The notes beneath the pieces are model-generated. The model saw only the letters and a list, made by a program, of their open reading frames with translations, did no database searches and had not been told where the DNA came from. The position numbers were made by a program, and so were the translations under genes. From contig NZ_BJYT01000001.1 of NCBI RefSeq assembly GCF_007991655.1, positions 434,001 to 498,000 of the forward strand: DNA of 64,000 bases. The letters are read 5' to 3'. Below are positions 8,761-16,857 of this stretch, piece after piece (positions within the stretch are counted from its first letter, which is position 1; every line of letters begins with the position of its first letter). The stretch is from Segetibacter aerophilus (GTDB lineage Bacteria; Bacteroidota; Bacteroidia; Chitinophagales; Chitinophagaceae).

Positions 8761-8774
8761 TTGATAAAAGTCAA
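8761..8774. promoter_or_regulatory. FNR/Crp-like operator, site 1
   Basis: TTGAT-AAAA-GTCAA has the half-site spacing of Crp/Fnr-family boxes (TTGAY-N4-RTCAA). It starts 19 bases after the stop of a Crp/Fnr-family gene and about 85 bases before the next gene. The two sites 8761-8774 and 8798-8811 can also pair as arms of one large hairpin, so a terminator-like role is the alternative. Confidence 0.45.
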
Positions 8775-8797
8775 ATTCCTTTTGTCGTTTCTTGAAA

Positions 8798-8811
8798 TTG
8801 ACTTTTGTCAA
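8798..8811. promoter_or_regulatory. FNR/Crp-like operator, site 2
   Basis: TTGAC-TTTT-GTCAA is a perfect TTGAC/GTCAA inverted repeat with 4-base spacing, like the boxes bound by FNR/DNR-type proteins. It is 49 bases upstream of the membrane protein gene at 8861, a sensible place for control of that gene. Confidence 0.5.
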
Positions 8812-8860
8812 ACGTTTTCCAACTAATCATCTTTTCCTTTGAGAGATAATAAATAGCTGT

Positions 8861-9709
8861 ATGAAAACTCTTCAAGTAGTAACGTTCGCCATCCTGGTGC
8901 TTGGTTTAGTAACAACTAATAGTTTTGCCGGTAACGATAAAGGCTTAGCTTTCTATCTTTTGATGCCTTATTTAATTATGATTATTATCGCACTTTATAG
9001 AAACTGTAAGTATCCAACAGGTGCGTCACATATTTCGCTTTTCATAGCTGCTTCTTCGGTTTGTTGGTTAACAGGCAGGGAATATTACAATGCTATTTAT
9101 CATCCCGCCTCCTCTACCGCAGGCTTAACATTTCTGGTAATGCCGGTAATGTCAGTTGTCTTGTTTCTCGGTGTGTACGCCATAGCTTTTGCCTTGTTAG
9201 GGCTAAGACAACAAAAATTTGAAGCAAGTATTATAAGTGTCACCTCTTTTAGAAACGTGTTGTTATTAATTGGTCTACTAATTTGTTTGTTGCTTTATCG
9301 CTCATGCAGATACAGTAACACAAAAAGAAGCACCTCTTATGAGGGAAGAGACTTTTTATCTGGAGACATTACAAAGGCAAAAAAGCTAGGTCTTTTTGTT
9401 AAGGAATTAAATTACAAAGTTGACAAATTTAGCGGGTCAATAAACTTTCATCCATACGTAGAAAAAGGTTTTATATATGGGGAGGACAGCACAGAAATCG
9501 AATCTTTAAGAAACACTGATTACCCTTATACTCTGGGGTTTCAAAGACATGCTGTAAAAGATGCAGTAATTGTAATAAGTAAAGAACGGCCCATCCACGT
9601 TAATTATTACGGACAATACCTTTTGCAAAAGCCCCAATTTGTCGATACTTTTTATTTTGACATAAAGAGTTCTGGTGTCACATTAGGGACAATAAAAGTT
9701 TGGGACTAA
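8861..9709 (+). CDS. Membrane protein of unknown function
   Basis: A 282-residue protein I do not recognise. It starts with a signal-like helix (residues 1-23, ending SFAG), then has about four hydrophobic segments (near 29-47, 57-70, 88-115 and 127-147) and a soluble C-terminal part of about 135 residues rich in beta strands (SGSINFHPYVEKGFIYGEDS, then SKERPIHVNYYGQYLLQKPQ). The C-terminal part could face either side. It follows the Crp-type gene after two palindromic sites, so it may be the target of that regulator. Confidence 0.6.
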   Translation: MKTLQVVTFAILVLGLVTTNSFAGNDKGLAFYLLMPYLIMIIIALYRNCKYPTGASHISLFIAASSVCWLTGREYYNAIYHPASSTAGLTFLVMPVMSVVLFLGVYAIAFALLGLRQQKFEASIISVTSFRNVLLLIGLLICLLLYRSCRYSNTKRSTSYEGRDFLSGDITKAKKLGLFVKELNYKVDKFSGSINFHPYVEKGFIYGEDSTEIESLRNTDYPYTLGFQRHAVKDAVIVISKERPIHVNYYGQYLLQKPQFVDTFYFDIKSSGVTLGTIKVWD

Positions 9710-9822
9710 ACCTATAACTATTGACCCATTTGCAGAAGTATTAGTTGTTTTATTGTTATGTCCGCACGACCTTGTCTTATTGTTACTTGAGCTTTAAACA
9801 TTTCTAACATAAAAATTAAAAA

Positions 9823-10383
9823 ATGAACAATTTGCTTGAAACTCGCGAAGGCGGCGCGCTTGTAGTTAAGGTTGCCTCGCAGGAAGAGTTTGATAAAATT
9901 CACCAGTTCAACCATGAGACTTTTGCGGATGAAATACCGCAGCACGAAAAAAGAGAAGATGGTAAGTTGGTCGATGCTTTTCATGAAAAGAATACTTATA
10001 TAGTTGCCTTAGAGGGTGAAGAGTTGGTAGGGATGGTATGTTATAATGCAATACGTCCGTTTTCGTTGGACAAAAAGATGGACAACCTTGACTCTTTTTT
10101 GCCTCCCCACCATAACCTGGTTGAAATAAGACTTTTTGCAGTGAAGAAAAATAAACGCAAGCAAGGGATCGCCATTGCTATGCTAAAGCACTTAATTCCC
10201 TCTTTAGTAGCAAAAGGATATGATCTTGGAGTTATATCTGCGAGCTTAAAAGAACTAGAGCTCTATCACAATATCGGTGCTGTTCCTTTTGGTTCGTTGG
10301 TTGGAACAAAGGACGTTCCTTATCAGCCCCTTTATTTTCACATCAATAATTTAAAAGGTGCTTTTAAAGTGGAGGGTAAATAA
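9823..10383 (+). CDS. GNAT-family N-acetyltransferase
   Basis: A 186-residue protein with the GNAT fold. The acetyl-CoA-binding motif A is visible as LVEIRLFAVKKNKRKQGIAI, in which the R/K-x-x-G-I-A loop holds the pyrophosphate, followed by a helix MLKHLIPSLVAKGYDLGVIS. Motif B is ELYHNIGAVPFG. The acceptor substrate is unknown. It is 52 bases upstream of a class V aminotransferase and probably shares its transcript, so the acceptor could be an amino compound made or used by that enzyme. Confidence 0.8.
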   Translation: MNNLLETREGGALVVKVASQEEFDKIHQFNHETFADEIPQHEKREDGKLVDAFHEKNTYIVALEGEELVGMVCYNAIRPFSLDKKMDNLDSFLPPHHNLVEIRLFAVKKNKRKQGIAIAMLKHLIPSLVAKGYDLGVISASLKELELYHNIGAVPFGSLVGTKDVPYQPLYFHINNLKGAFKVEGK

Positions 10384-10435
10384 ATGTGAACCACTTATTG
10401 CAATTAAGTGCTTTCATCATCCTAATTAATTTGTC

Positions 10436-11470
10436 ATGAATTCTCAAACTGTAAATGTTAGTACGGGTCCTGTGCAGATTTCGAAGCAAGTACAAAAGGC
10501 GTTTGCTGCTTCTCCAATCTCTCACCGATCAAAGGAATTTCGACATCTGTATAATGATAGCACCGAATTTTTATGCGAGCGATTCAATGCCCAGAAAACG
10601 TACCTACTATCTGGTAGTGGAACTGTAGCAAACGAGGCAATGATCTGGCAGATTAAACTGTTAGGGGGCAAAGGTTTAATCCTTTCCAACGGAGAATTTG
10701 GTGAGCGTCTAATAAGGCAGGCATCGAGGGCATCATTACAATTTATTGAATACGCTTTGGCCTGGGGAGAAGTATTTGAACTGCAGACTTTGGAAAATGA
10801 GATCGAGAAAAATAAGATTGAATGGATCTTGTTCTGCCACTGCGAAACTTCCACAGGAGTTCTCAACGATTTTGACTCCATTACTGAAATATGCGTCCGC
10901 AATAATTGTCGTTGTTTTGTTGATTGCATGAGTACGATCGGCACCGTTCCGCTCGATCTGTCTCGTGTTGCTATGGCTACTGCATCTTCAGGAAAAGGTC
11001 TTGCATCCATTCCTGGTCTTGCAATTATTTTTTGCAACAACACAGTCGTTTCATCAGAACAAATTCCTGTTTACTTCGATCTTGGTATGTATGATAAAAA
11101 AGATGGAATACCCTTTACCCTTTCGTCTAACCTCCTTAAAGCCCTCCAGATTTCTGCCCGTCAAAAGCTTCAAAGTAATCAGTTTGAATTGATAGATGAA
11201 TATGCAGGAAGTTGCTTCGATTTGTTGAAGGAAAAATGTTTGCTATCTTTTAATGAGTCCCGTTCTAAGGTTTTTACTGTTGTTCAACCTGGCAATACTT
11301 CCACTGATTTGGTTGTTGGATTAAGGCAGAAAAATATCATTGTCAGTCACGAAAGCGAATATCTCAAGCTAAGAAAGTGGTTCCAATTAGCTTTCTTCGG
11401 TTACTATAAGGAGGTGCAGCTTGATAGGGTATTTAAGACTTTACAAAAAGTGCTCAATTGCCCTATTTAG
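10436..11470 (+). CDS. Class V aminotransferase (serine/alanine-glyoxylate type)
   Basis: A 344-residue PLP enzyme. The opening VNVSTGPVQISKQV is the family's T-G-P-x-x-x start, GSGTVANEAMI (residues 60-70) binds the cofactor phosphate, D163 in FVDCMSTIG contacts the pyridine nitrogen, and the Schiff-base lysine is K187 in SSGKGLASIPG. The family transfers amino groups from alanine, serine or 2-aminoethylphosphonate. The protein is somewhat shorter than the usual 360-390 residues. It is paired with a GNAT acetyltransferase, which hints at a small biosynthetic route rather than central metabolism. Confidence 0.83.
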   Translation: MNSQTVNVSTGPVQISKQVQKAFAASPISHRSKEFRHLYNDSTEFLCERFNAQKTYLLSGSGTVANEAMIWQIKLLGGKGLILSNGEFGERLIRQASRASLQFIEYALAWGEVFELQTLENEIEKNKIEWILFCHCETSTGVLNDFDSITEICVRNNCRCFVDCMSTIGTVPLDLSRVAMATASSGKGLASIPGLAIIFCNNTVVSSEQIPVYFDLGMYDKKDGIPFTLSSNLLKALQISARQKLQSNQFELIDEYAGSCFDLLKEKCLLSFNESRSKVFTVVQPGNTSTDLVVGLRQKNIIVSHESEYLKLRKWFQLAFFGYYKEVQLDRVFKTLQKVLNCPI

Positions 11471-11514
11471 TCCAATTGTTGGCAGACCAATTATACAAGA
11501 TTAAATACACGTAA

Positions 11515-12657
11515 TTACTTTGTAACCACACTCGCTACTGGTTGTGCTATTAGCCTTGCAGGCTGCTGCTGTACCTTAACCGCATTAAAAGGGGTTTGAA
11601 TAATATTTCCATCAGGAAGTTCAGCGAGATAACCTTTGGCGTTTACTGCCAGCGGAACCAGCTCTGTATTCGCTTTTATTAGAATTCCCTGTGCAGTCTT
11701 TTGTGCCTTTAAAAGCTTTAAAGAACCAGACAAACTTTTAGCCGGAACTGCAGGCGCTGTTTTGATAGTGCGATTTACAAACGGCAATGGATTAACAGGA
11801 CCATCAGAAGTATACACCCCAAAATGAAGATGAGACGGGGTATGTATGGCGTTGCCTGTGTTGCCAACCAATCCTACTACCTCACCTTGTTTCACCAACT
11901 TTCCTTCCTGAACCAATTGTTTATCGAGGTGCGCATAGTAAAGAAAAGTGTTTTTATCTTTTACTTTCAGCCAAACCGTTTTGCCACCTAATCCACCTTC
12001 TCTTACCCCGGTAATCACCCCGTCTGCACCAGCAACAGCAGAAGTGAGTTTAGGAGCGAAAATGTCAATGCCTTCATGCGATCTTTTACCTGCATCCCGA
12101 TTATCTCCCCAATAACTTCCAATACTAGCCTTGCCACCAGACACCGGAAAACCAAGTGAAGGGCCTACTGAAATGGAAAGGGTATAGTCGCCGCTGTTAA
12201 ACAATTGCGGCTGTAGTCGTAAGATATATGAACCAGTTTCTTCGATGTCAAAACTAAACTGCGTAGCACTTGTATCGGCCGAGAGCAGGCGCGAAGTTTT
12301 TTCGTTTTGCTTAAAAAGGTCCGCAAATATTACAAAGCGTCCAGCTGTCTTTTTAGTAAGATCGAACGTTATGCGTTCACCGAATTTACCCTCAAACTCC
12401 AACGCCAATGCTCCCGGTCTATCGGAATGGAAGTGTCCATTTTGCCTGTATGGAAGTTGAATTGCCTGGGCATCTTCCAAAGCCCTTTTAGAAAGTGCAA
12501 GCCACTGACGTCCCTCCGGGGTTTCGTCGAGGTGACGGTCTTCAAGCTTTTCCGCATATTTTTCGTGCGGTGTTTTAGCTGCGAAAATATTTTTAACTGA
12601 TTTACAGGAAGTGCCAAGAAGGACAATCACTGCGAGGTAGGATAGAAATTTTTTCAT
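11515..12657 (-). CDS. M23-family peptidase lipoprotein
   Basis: A 380-residue protein starting MKKFLSYLAVIVLLGTSCKS, with a lipobox LGTSC; an in-frame TTG/ATG-less extension to 12678 adds seven residues outside the signal peptide and is not used. A beta-sandwich region (residues about 90-165) precedes the LytM/M23 domain, whose zinc ligands are H and D in RSHEGIDIF and the final H-x-H in SHLHFGVYTS. The C-terminal about 70 residues are SH3-like. Enzymes of this type cut peptidoglycan cross-links or activate amidases at the envelope. A -7-like box lies at 12676-12683. Confidence 0.9.
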   Translation of the reverse strand: MKKFLSYLAVIVLLGTSCKSVKNIFAAKTPHEKYAEKLEDRHLDETPEGRQWLALSKRALEDAQAIQLPYRQNGHFHSDRPGALALEFEGKFGERITFDLTKKTAGRFVIFADLFKQNEKTSRLLSADTSATQFSFDIEETGSYILRLQPQLFNSGDYTLSISVGPSLGFPVSGGKASIGSYWGDNRDAGKRSHEGIDIFAPKLTSAVAGADGVITGVREGGLGGKTVWLKVKDKNTFLYYAHLDKQLVQEGKLVKQGEVVGLVGNTGNAIHTPSHLHFGVYTSDGPVNPLPFVNRTIKTAPAVPAKSLSGSLKLLKAQKTAQGILIKANTELVPLAVNAKGYLAELPDGNIIQTPFNAVKVQQQPARLIAQPVASVVTK

Positions 12658-12675
12658 ACGATTTACCCTTCCTAG

Positions 12676-12683
12676 CAAAGCTA
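12676..12683 (-). promoter_or_regulatory. -7-like promoter box for the M23 peptidase gene
   Basis: TAGCTTTG on the minus strand matches the Bacteroidota -7 consensus TAnnTTTG. It is about 20 bases upstream of the ATG at 12657. No convincing -33 TTTG is seen, so this rests on one box. Confidence 0.4.
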
Positions 12684-12854
12684 AAGCCGAAGAAAGTGAA
12701 TAAAAGATTAATGTATTCGAAAGAGTCTTAGTAAATTCCTAAAGGATAGGAGAGACTACACTTGAAAGGTTACAAGCTTTAAGTTGGTAAATCTCGAATT
12801 ACCCGGACTGGTAACCGGAAACAGGTTTGAATGAATTTATCGTGAAAAAGATAA

Positions 12855-12885
12855 AATTAAAAAGAGCCTTAAATCAAGGCCCTTT
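12855..12885 (-). terminator. Intrinsic terminator of the PorT-like barrel gene
   Basis: On the minus strand AAGGGCCTTG-ATT-TAAGGCTCTT forms a stem with a wobble, followed by TTTTTAATTTT. It is about 90 bases downstream of the barrel gene stop at 12972. Confidence 0.6.
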
Positions 12886-12971
12886 CGTTGTTCTCATGTG
12901 CTAATCCTAAAACGCGCCTTCGCCTCGTAACTATAATCGTTCTTGAAAAAACTGACTTTCGACGCTACAAC

Positions 12972-13652
12972 TTATCTCTTAAACATAAACCCAACATTCA
13001 CCATAAGGTTTCTGCTTCTATAATTTTCTTCGTCCCGACTTACATTAGTAAGTCCGTGCAGGTAGTTAGTCGAGAGGTAAAAGCCGCTATTATGACGAAT
13101 AGCCAAAAGGGCACCTGCACTTGTTTCGAAACGTCTAAACCCTGCTCTGTCATTTTCTTCTGACTTGAAAGCATCCGCCGTGCCTGTGGTTTCCATCGCT
13201 GGTGTTCCCGGTGCATTAACTACATACATAGCTTTTACTTTACCGCTTAATCCGTACCCAAATGATGGCCCTGCTCCAACCATTATACTAAACGATCTTA
13301 CGTTTAAAGTGTAAGCCAGGTTCAAAGGCATTTCAAGATAATCAAGCTTGGTCTCTAACGATGAAAAATAGGTATTCATTCCACCAGGTGTTGTATTAGC
13401 TTGCAAATAAAGACTGGCGCCTTTCTGCAGATATCCCAGGGAAGTATGAATTAGCAGATGTTTTGTAACAGGAAGTTCGGCGACAGCCATTGCGCCTTTA
13501 AGTGTTCTTATGTCTTTTGTAAAACTCTTAAAGTTTGTGCTTTTAATATCTGCGGTACCCTGGTTTACGGATACTTGCACTCCGTATCGAATTTGAGTGA
13601 ATGCAATAGACGTGATGAAAGAACATGTAAGCAGTACAATTGCCTTTTTCAT
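12972..13652 (-). CDS. PorT-family outer-membrane beta-barrel protein
   Basis: A 226-residue protein with a signal peptide (MKKAIVLLTCSFITSIAFTQ) followed by alternating amphipathic strands such as RYGVQVSVNQGTADIK, HLLIHTSLGYLQKGASLYLQ, LEMPLNLAYTLNVRSFSIMV and GFYLSTNYLHGLTNVSRDEE, ending in NLMVNVGFMFKR with the aromatic/basic end typical of barrels. The L-D-Y-L-E-M-P-L segment is the PorT-like hallmark. These are eight-stranded barrels; the role of individual members is mostly unknown. It is a single gene with its own terminator. Confidence 0.85.
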   Translation of the reverse strand: MKKAIVLLTCSFITSIAFTQIRYGVQVSVNQGTADIKSTNFKSFTKDIRTLKGAMAVAELPVTKHLLIHTSLGYLQKGASLYLQANTTPGGMNTYFSSLETKLDYLEMPLNLAYTLNVRSFSIMVGAGPSFGYGLSGKVKAMYVVNAPGTPAMETTGTADAFKSEENDRAGFRRFETSAGALLAIRHNSGFYLSTNYLHGLTNVSRDEENYRSRNLMVNVGFMFKR

Positions 13653-13837
13653 TTTTTGGTGTTTAGGTTAATTTTTCTGCAAAAAAAGGATGAAAAGGGT
13701 TACACCTCTACCACACGTTTATGTGATTATTATAAACGGTTGATAGGTAGTTTTAAGACGCAAAGCGGAAAATGGGAGTTTCCCTAAATAATAGAAAAAA
13801 CAAATCCAAGTCTTTTTAAAAGAGCGGAGATTATATA

Positions 13838-13860
13838 AAATACTTCTCTAGAAAGTATTT
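13838..13860. repeat. Short inverted repeat downstream of a small gene
   Basis: AAATACTT (13838-13845) and AAGTATTT (13853-13860) are perfect inverted arms with a 7-base spacer. The element lies about 40 bases downstream (minus strand) of the small gene at 13903-14079. It may be a weak terminator, although no clear T run follows. Confidence 0.4.
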
Positions 13861-13902
13861 CTAATCTTAATATTTACAATGCTTTTTTTATTTGCCGAAT
13901 CC

Positions 13903-14079
13903 TTATGCTACGATAAGTTTTTCATGATCCCCGGCCATCAACAACAATTGGTGTCTGAATAAAAGGCAGCAGCTTTCAATTTCAAGCGTTTTGTTTTCTA
14001 GTACAGTTACATAAGGAGCATCACCATGAATGTGACAAGTAATGGTTTCAAGCTTTTCCTTTAATTTATCAGGAGCCAT
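13903..14079 (-). CDS. Small protein of 58 residues, function unknown
   Basis: An open frame on the minus strand, in an otherwise empty 660-base gap, reads MAPDKLKEKLETITCHIHGD and continues APYVTVLENKTLEIESCCLL to end MAGDHEKLIVA. The composition looks like a real folded protein: a charged amphipathic helix, a C-H-x-H motif (TCHIHGD), a beta strand pair and a Cys-Cys. C-x-H and C-C could bind a metal. The start is preceded by an AT-rich leader without a Shine-Dalgarno, as for its neighbours. I do not know its function; conservation would decide whether it is real. Confidence 0.55.
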   Translation of the reverse strand: MAPDKLKEKLETITCHIHGDAPYVTVLENKTLEIESCCLLFRHQLLLMAGDHEKLIVA

Positions 14080-14194
14080 TTTCTAATTTTTCTTTTTAAA
14101 ACGAATTAAGGCGCAAATTATTTCTTGTTTTTGAATTTCAAATAGTTATATCAAATTAATATGTTCAAGCCATCTAGTACCGTTAGGTCTAAAA

Positions 14195-14209
14195 TGTCAA
14201 CAGTTGACA
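14195..14209. promoter_or_regulatory. Perfect palindrome upstream of the YaiO-like gene
   Basis: TGTCAAC-A-GTTGACA is a 15-base odd-centred perfect inverted repeat, about 100 bases upstream of the gene at 14312. Its shape fits a dimeric repressor or activator site. No regulator gene is adjacent. Confidence 0.4.
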
Positions 14210-14311
14210 ATAAAAGGCAGGGAAAGTAGCAATACTTAAACAAAAAGATCCCGATTTCACTCCATTACAGCTTTAAACATAATGTGAAGCCTTTTTGCGC
14301 GTTATAATAAT

Positions 14312-15550
14312 ATGAACGTACGAATGCTTATTCTTATTTGCCTTTTAGTTATGACTGTAGGCGGGCAAGCTCAAAAACCGCTTACTTCGGATGAATTATT
14401 TAAAGCTGCACGGAATGCTGCTTTCGAAGAAAAGGATGATAACAAGGCAAAACAATTGGCGATGCAAGCGCTCATTCAAAGCCCTCAGTATTCCGAAATC
14501 CAGGTGTTCCTGGGAAGATTGTACAGTTGGCATAAACAGTACGATACTGCGATATATCATTATCAAAAAGTGTTGGCGTACGCTCCGGCGAACGAAGAAG
14601 CAAGCATAGCTTATACAGATCTTGAATACTGGAATGATAATTACGACAGAGCTCTTTCAATTTGTAAAGATGGATTAACCGCCAATCCAACTTCAGCTGA
14701 TCTGTTGCTTCGCAAAGCGAAAATTTTGAATGCGTTGAAACAATATAAAGAGGCGTCGGAAATTACTAACAAGCTTTTAAAATCAAACAAACACAACACA
14801 GCGGCACTGGCATTGGCTTTATCTCTAAGAGATGCGGCCGTAGCAAATAAAATAGGCGTGAGCTACGAGTATACTTATTTCGACAAACAATTCAGTCAAG
14901 ACTGGCATTTAGGTAGTATTGGTTATAGCAGGTATACAAAGATGGGTTCTGTTTCCGCTAACGTTAACTATGCAAACCGTTTCGGTAACAGTGGGTGGCA
15001 GGGTGAAGTGGACGCTTATCCTCGTATAAGCAAGACTTTTTATAGTTATGTAAGTGTTGGGTACTCGCCTGGCGAAACCGTGTTTCCGACTTATCGGGCA
15101 GGCTTCTCTTTATATGCAAATCTTCCCCGAAGTTATGAGGCAGAGGCAGGCATTCGCTATTTAAATTTCGGTAGCTCTACCTACATATACACTTTGTACC
15201 TCGGCAAGTATTACAGTAACTTTTTGTTTGGCGGTCGCACTTATATTACTCCGGCTACCGGTGGTGCATCGCAGTCTTACAGCGTGCTGGCAAGATATTA
15301 TTTCAAAGGCGCTGACGACTATATCGGTCTTACTGCCGGATCAGGCATCTCTCCTGATGACCGTTCAACCAGTATTCAATACAACAATAAAAGCAAACTT
15401 ACCTCGAGGCAGGCTTCCCTATCTTTTAATCATAATCTTACAAAAGTCAACATCATTTCTCTAAAAGCCGGCTGGATCAATCAACAGTATAAAACAGACG
15501 AAACCGGCAACCAGGTTAATCTTTCTATAGGGTTACAACGAAGGTTTTAA
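14312..15550 (+). CDS. TPR protein with YaiO-type outer-membrane barrel
   Basis: A 412-residue secreted protein. A signal peptide (ending GGQAQ) is followed by a TPR region of about residues 25-175 (AMQALIQSPQYSEIQVFLGR, HYQKVLAYAPANEEASIAYT, LLLRKAKILNALKQYKEASE) and by a C-terminal barrel of about 230 residues starting VSYEYTYFDKQFSQDWH, the YaiO-family signature. This TPR-plus-barrel plan is shared with proteins that export or modify surface polysaccharide, but YaiO itself has no assigned activity. The last residues QVNLSIGLQRRF end in the barrel-type aromatic. It appears to be a single gene. Confidence 0.83.
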   Translation: MNVRMLILICLLVMTVGGQAQKPLTSDELFKAARNAAFEEKDDNKAKQLAMQALIQSPQYSEIQVFLGRLYSWHKQYDTAIYHYQKVLAYAPANEEASIAYTDLEYWNDNYDRALSICKDGLTANPTSADLLLRKAKILNALKQYKEASEITNKLLKSNKHNTAALALALSLRDAAVANKIGVSYEYTYFDKQFSQDWHLGSIGYSRYTKMGSVSANVNYANRFGNSGWQGEVDAYPRISKTFYSYVSVGYSPGETVFPTYRAGFSLYANLPRSYEAEAGIRYLNFGSSTYIYTLYLGKYYSNFLFGGRTYITPATGGASQSYSVLARYYFKGADDYIGLTAGSGISPDDRSTSIQYNNKSKLTSRQASLSFNHNLTKVNIISLKAGWINQQYKTDETGNQVNLSIGLQRRF

Positions 15551-15681
15551 AAAAGGGATGCTGGAAATGGTTAATTTGAACAATAGAAATTCAAGGGCTA
15601 TGGTGCTAACATTTGAACAGTTCTGATGTGCACCAGATGCTTTTGCGACAATTATACTATTTGAACAAATACCACGGGAAA

Positions 15682-16710
15682 ATGATGAAACAAACAATTC
15701 TTCGTCGAGACTTTATAAGGACAACAACAATTGCTGGCATTGGAGCCGCTGTTTTAAACAATCTGCCTCGTTCATTTGGCAGAAGTGTATTGCAAAATGA
15801 AATGCGTGTAGGTATTATAGGTCTCGATACCTCCCATAGCGTGGCCTTTACCAAGTCGTTGAATACTCCCGGCAAGGCTGCAGAATTACAAGGGTTTAAG
15901 GTAGTAGCCGCTTACCCAAAAGGAAGCAACGATATAGAGTCGTCAGTTAAAAGAATTCCTGGTTATATAGAAGATGTGAAAAAGCTGGGTGTAGAGATTG
16001 TTGGATCAGAAGAAGAGTTGCTAAAAAAAGTGGATGTTGTTTTATTGGAGACCAACGACGGAAGACCTCACCTCGAACAAGCTTTAAAGGTTATTAAGGC
16101 AAAAAAGCCTTTTTTTATAGATAAGCCTGTAGCAGCATCTTTAAGCGACGTGATTTCTATTTATGAAAGTGCTAAGCGGAATAATGTCCCAATATTTTCA
16201 TCTTCTTCCCTGCGATATATGGAAAGCGTGCAAGACGTTGTCAAAGGAAAAGCAGGCGCTGTATTAGGTGCCGATACTTTCAGTCCGGCTACTTTAGAAA
16301 AAACTCATCCGGATCTTTTCTGGTACGGCATTCACGGCGTTGAGATTTTATTTTCGGTGATGGGTACCGGTTGCAGCGAAGTAAGACGGGTTCATACAAA
16401 CAATACAGACATTGTTATTGGTACCTGGAAAGACGGGAGGGTAGGCACCTTTCGGGGGACCCGGACGGGTACCCATGACTACGGCGGAACAGCTTACGGC
16501 GAGAAAGGGAATATTACTTTGGGACCATTCAAAGGCTATGACAATTTATTAGTGCAAATCTTAGAATTCTTTAAAACCGGCAAGGCGCCTGTGGTGCCGG
16601 AAGAAACCTTGGAAATCTACGCCTTCATGGAAGCTGCTGACGAAAGCAAACGGAAAAGCGGCGCGACTGTTAGTATAGAATCAGTGATTCAAAAAGCTAC
16701 AAAGAGATAG
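15682..16710 (+). CDS. Gfo/Idh/MocA-family oxidoreductase with Tat signal
   Basis: A 342-residue protein. The start at 15682 (MMKQTILRRDFIRTTTIAGI) gives a twin-arginine signal directly; the frame is open further upstream to 15613 but only from a non-ATG codon. The Rossmann part follows (MRVGIIGLDTSHSVAFTKSL), then the EKP-like loop reads IDKPVAASLSDV with D in place of E, and ends in a C-terminal alpha/beta domain with HGVEILFSVMG. Members oxidise or reduce sugars and cyclitols with NAD(P), here in the periplasm. The short length and the IDKP loop differ from the other Gfo-type proteins of this window. Confidence 0.82.
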   Translation: MMKQTILRRDFIRTTTIAGIGAAVLNNLPRSFGRSVLQNEMRVGIIGLDTSHSVAFTKSLNTPGKAAELQGFKVVAAYPKGSNDIESSVKRIPGYIEDVKKLGVEIVGSEEELLKKVDVVLLETNDGRPHLEQALKVIKAKKPFFIDKPVAASLSDVISIYESAKRNNVPIFSSSSLRYMESVQDVVKGKAGAVLGADTFSPATLEKTHPDLFWYGIHGVEILFSVMGTGCSEVRRVHTNNTDIVIGTWKDGRVGTFRGTRTGTHDYGGTAYGEKGNITLGPFKGYDNLLVQILEFFKTGKAPVVPEETLEIYAFMEAADESKRKSGATVSIESVIQKATKR

Positions 16711-16829
16711 CCTCCCCAGAACTTCAGCTTCTTCAATTTCTGGTTAACTCAATTTCTTAGTATTCAATTGCCTCTGCGTTTTAAAACCTAACTTTTTGTA
16801 AAATGGATTTAGTGGCTGTGTCTGTAATG

Positions 16830-16837
16830 TAAATTTG
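16830..16837 (+). promoter_or_regulatory. -7-like promoter box for the M13 peptidase gene
   Basis: TAAATTTG matches TAnnTTTG and is 20 bases upstream of the ATG at 16858. No -33 box at the usual spacing is seen. Confidence 0.4.
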
Positions 16838-16857
16838 TGGTTGAAAAACACACACCC

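Larger units (their letters stand above)
12658..12971. other. Intergenic stretch with a promoter box and a terminator
   Basis: No protein-coding region is supported. On the left it holds the -7-like box of the M23 gene (12676-12683, minus strand) and on the right the hairpin terminator of the barrel gene (12855-12885, minus strand). Between them I see only low-complexity AT-rich sequence and a short CCGG-containing imperfect repeat near 12800-12820. Confidence 0.5.

Noticed and set aside
12888-13163. Open frame of 91 residues on the plus strand
   Set aside because: It lies mostly opposite the PorT-like barrel gene and reflects its codon pattern.
14161-14229. Short frame of 22 residues containing the TGTCAAC palindrome
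   Set aside because: Too short and without start context; the palindrome is better read as a binding site.
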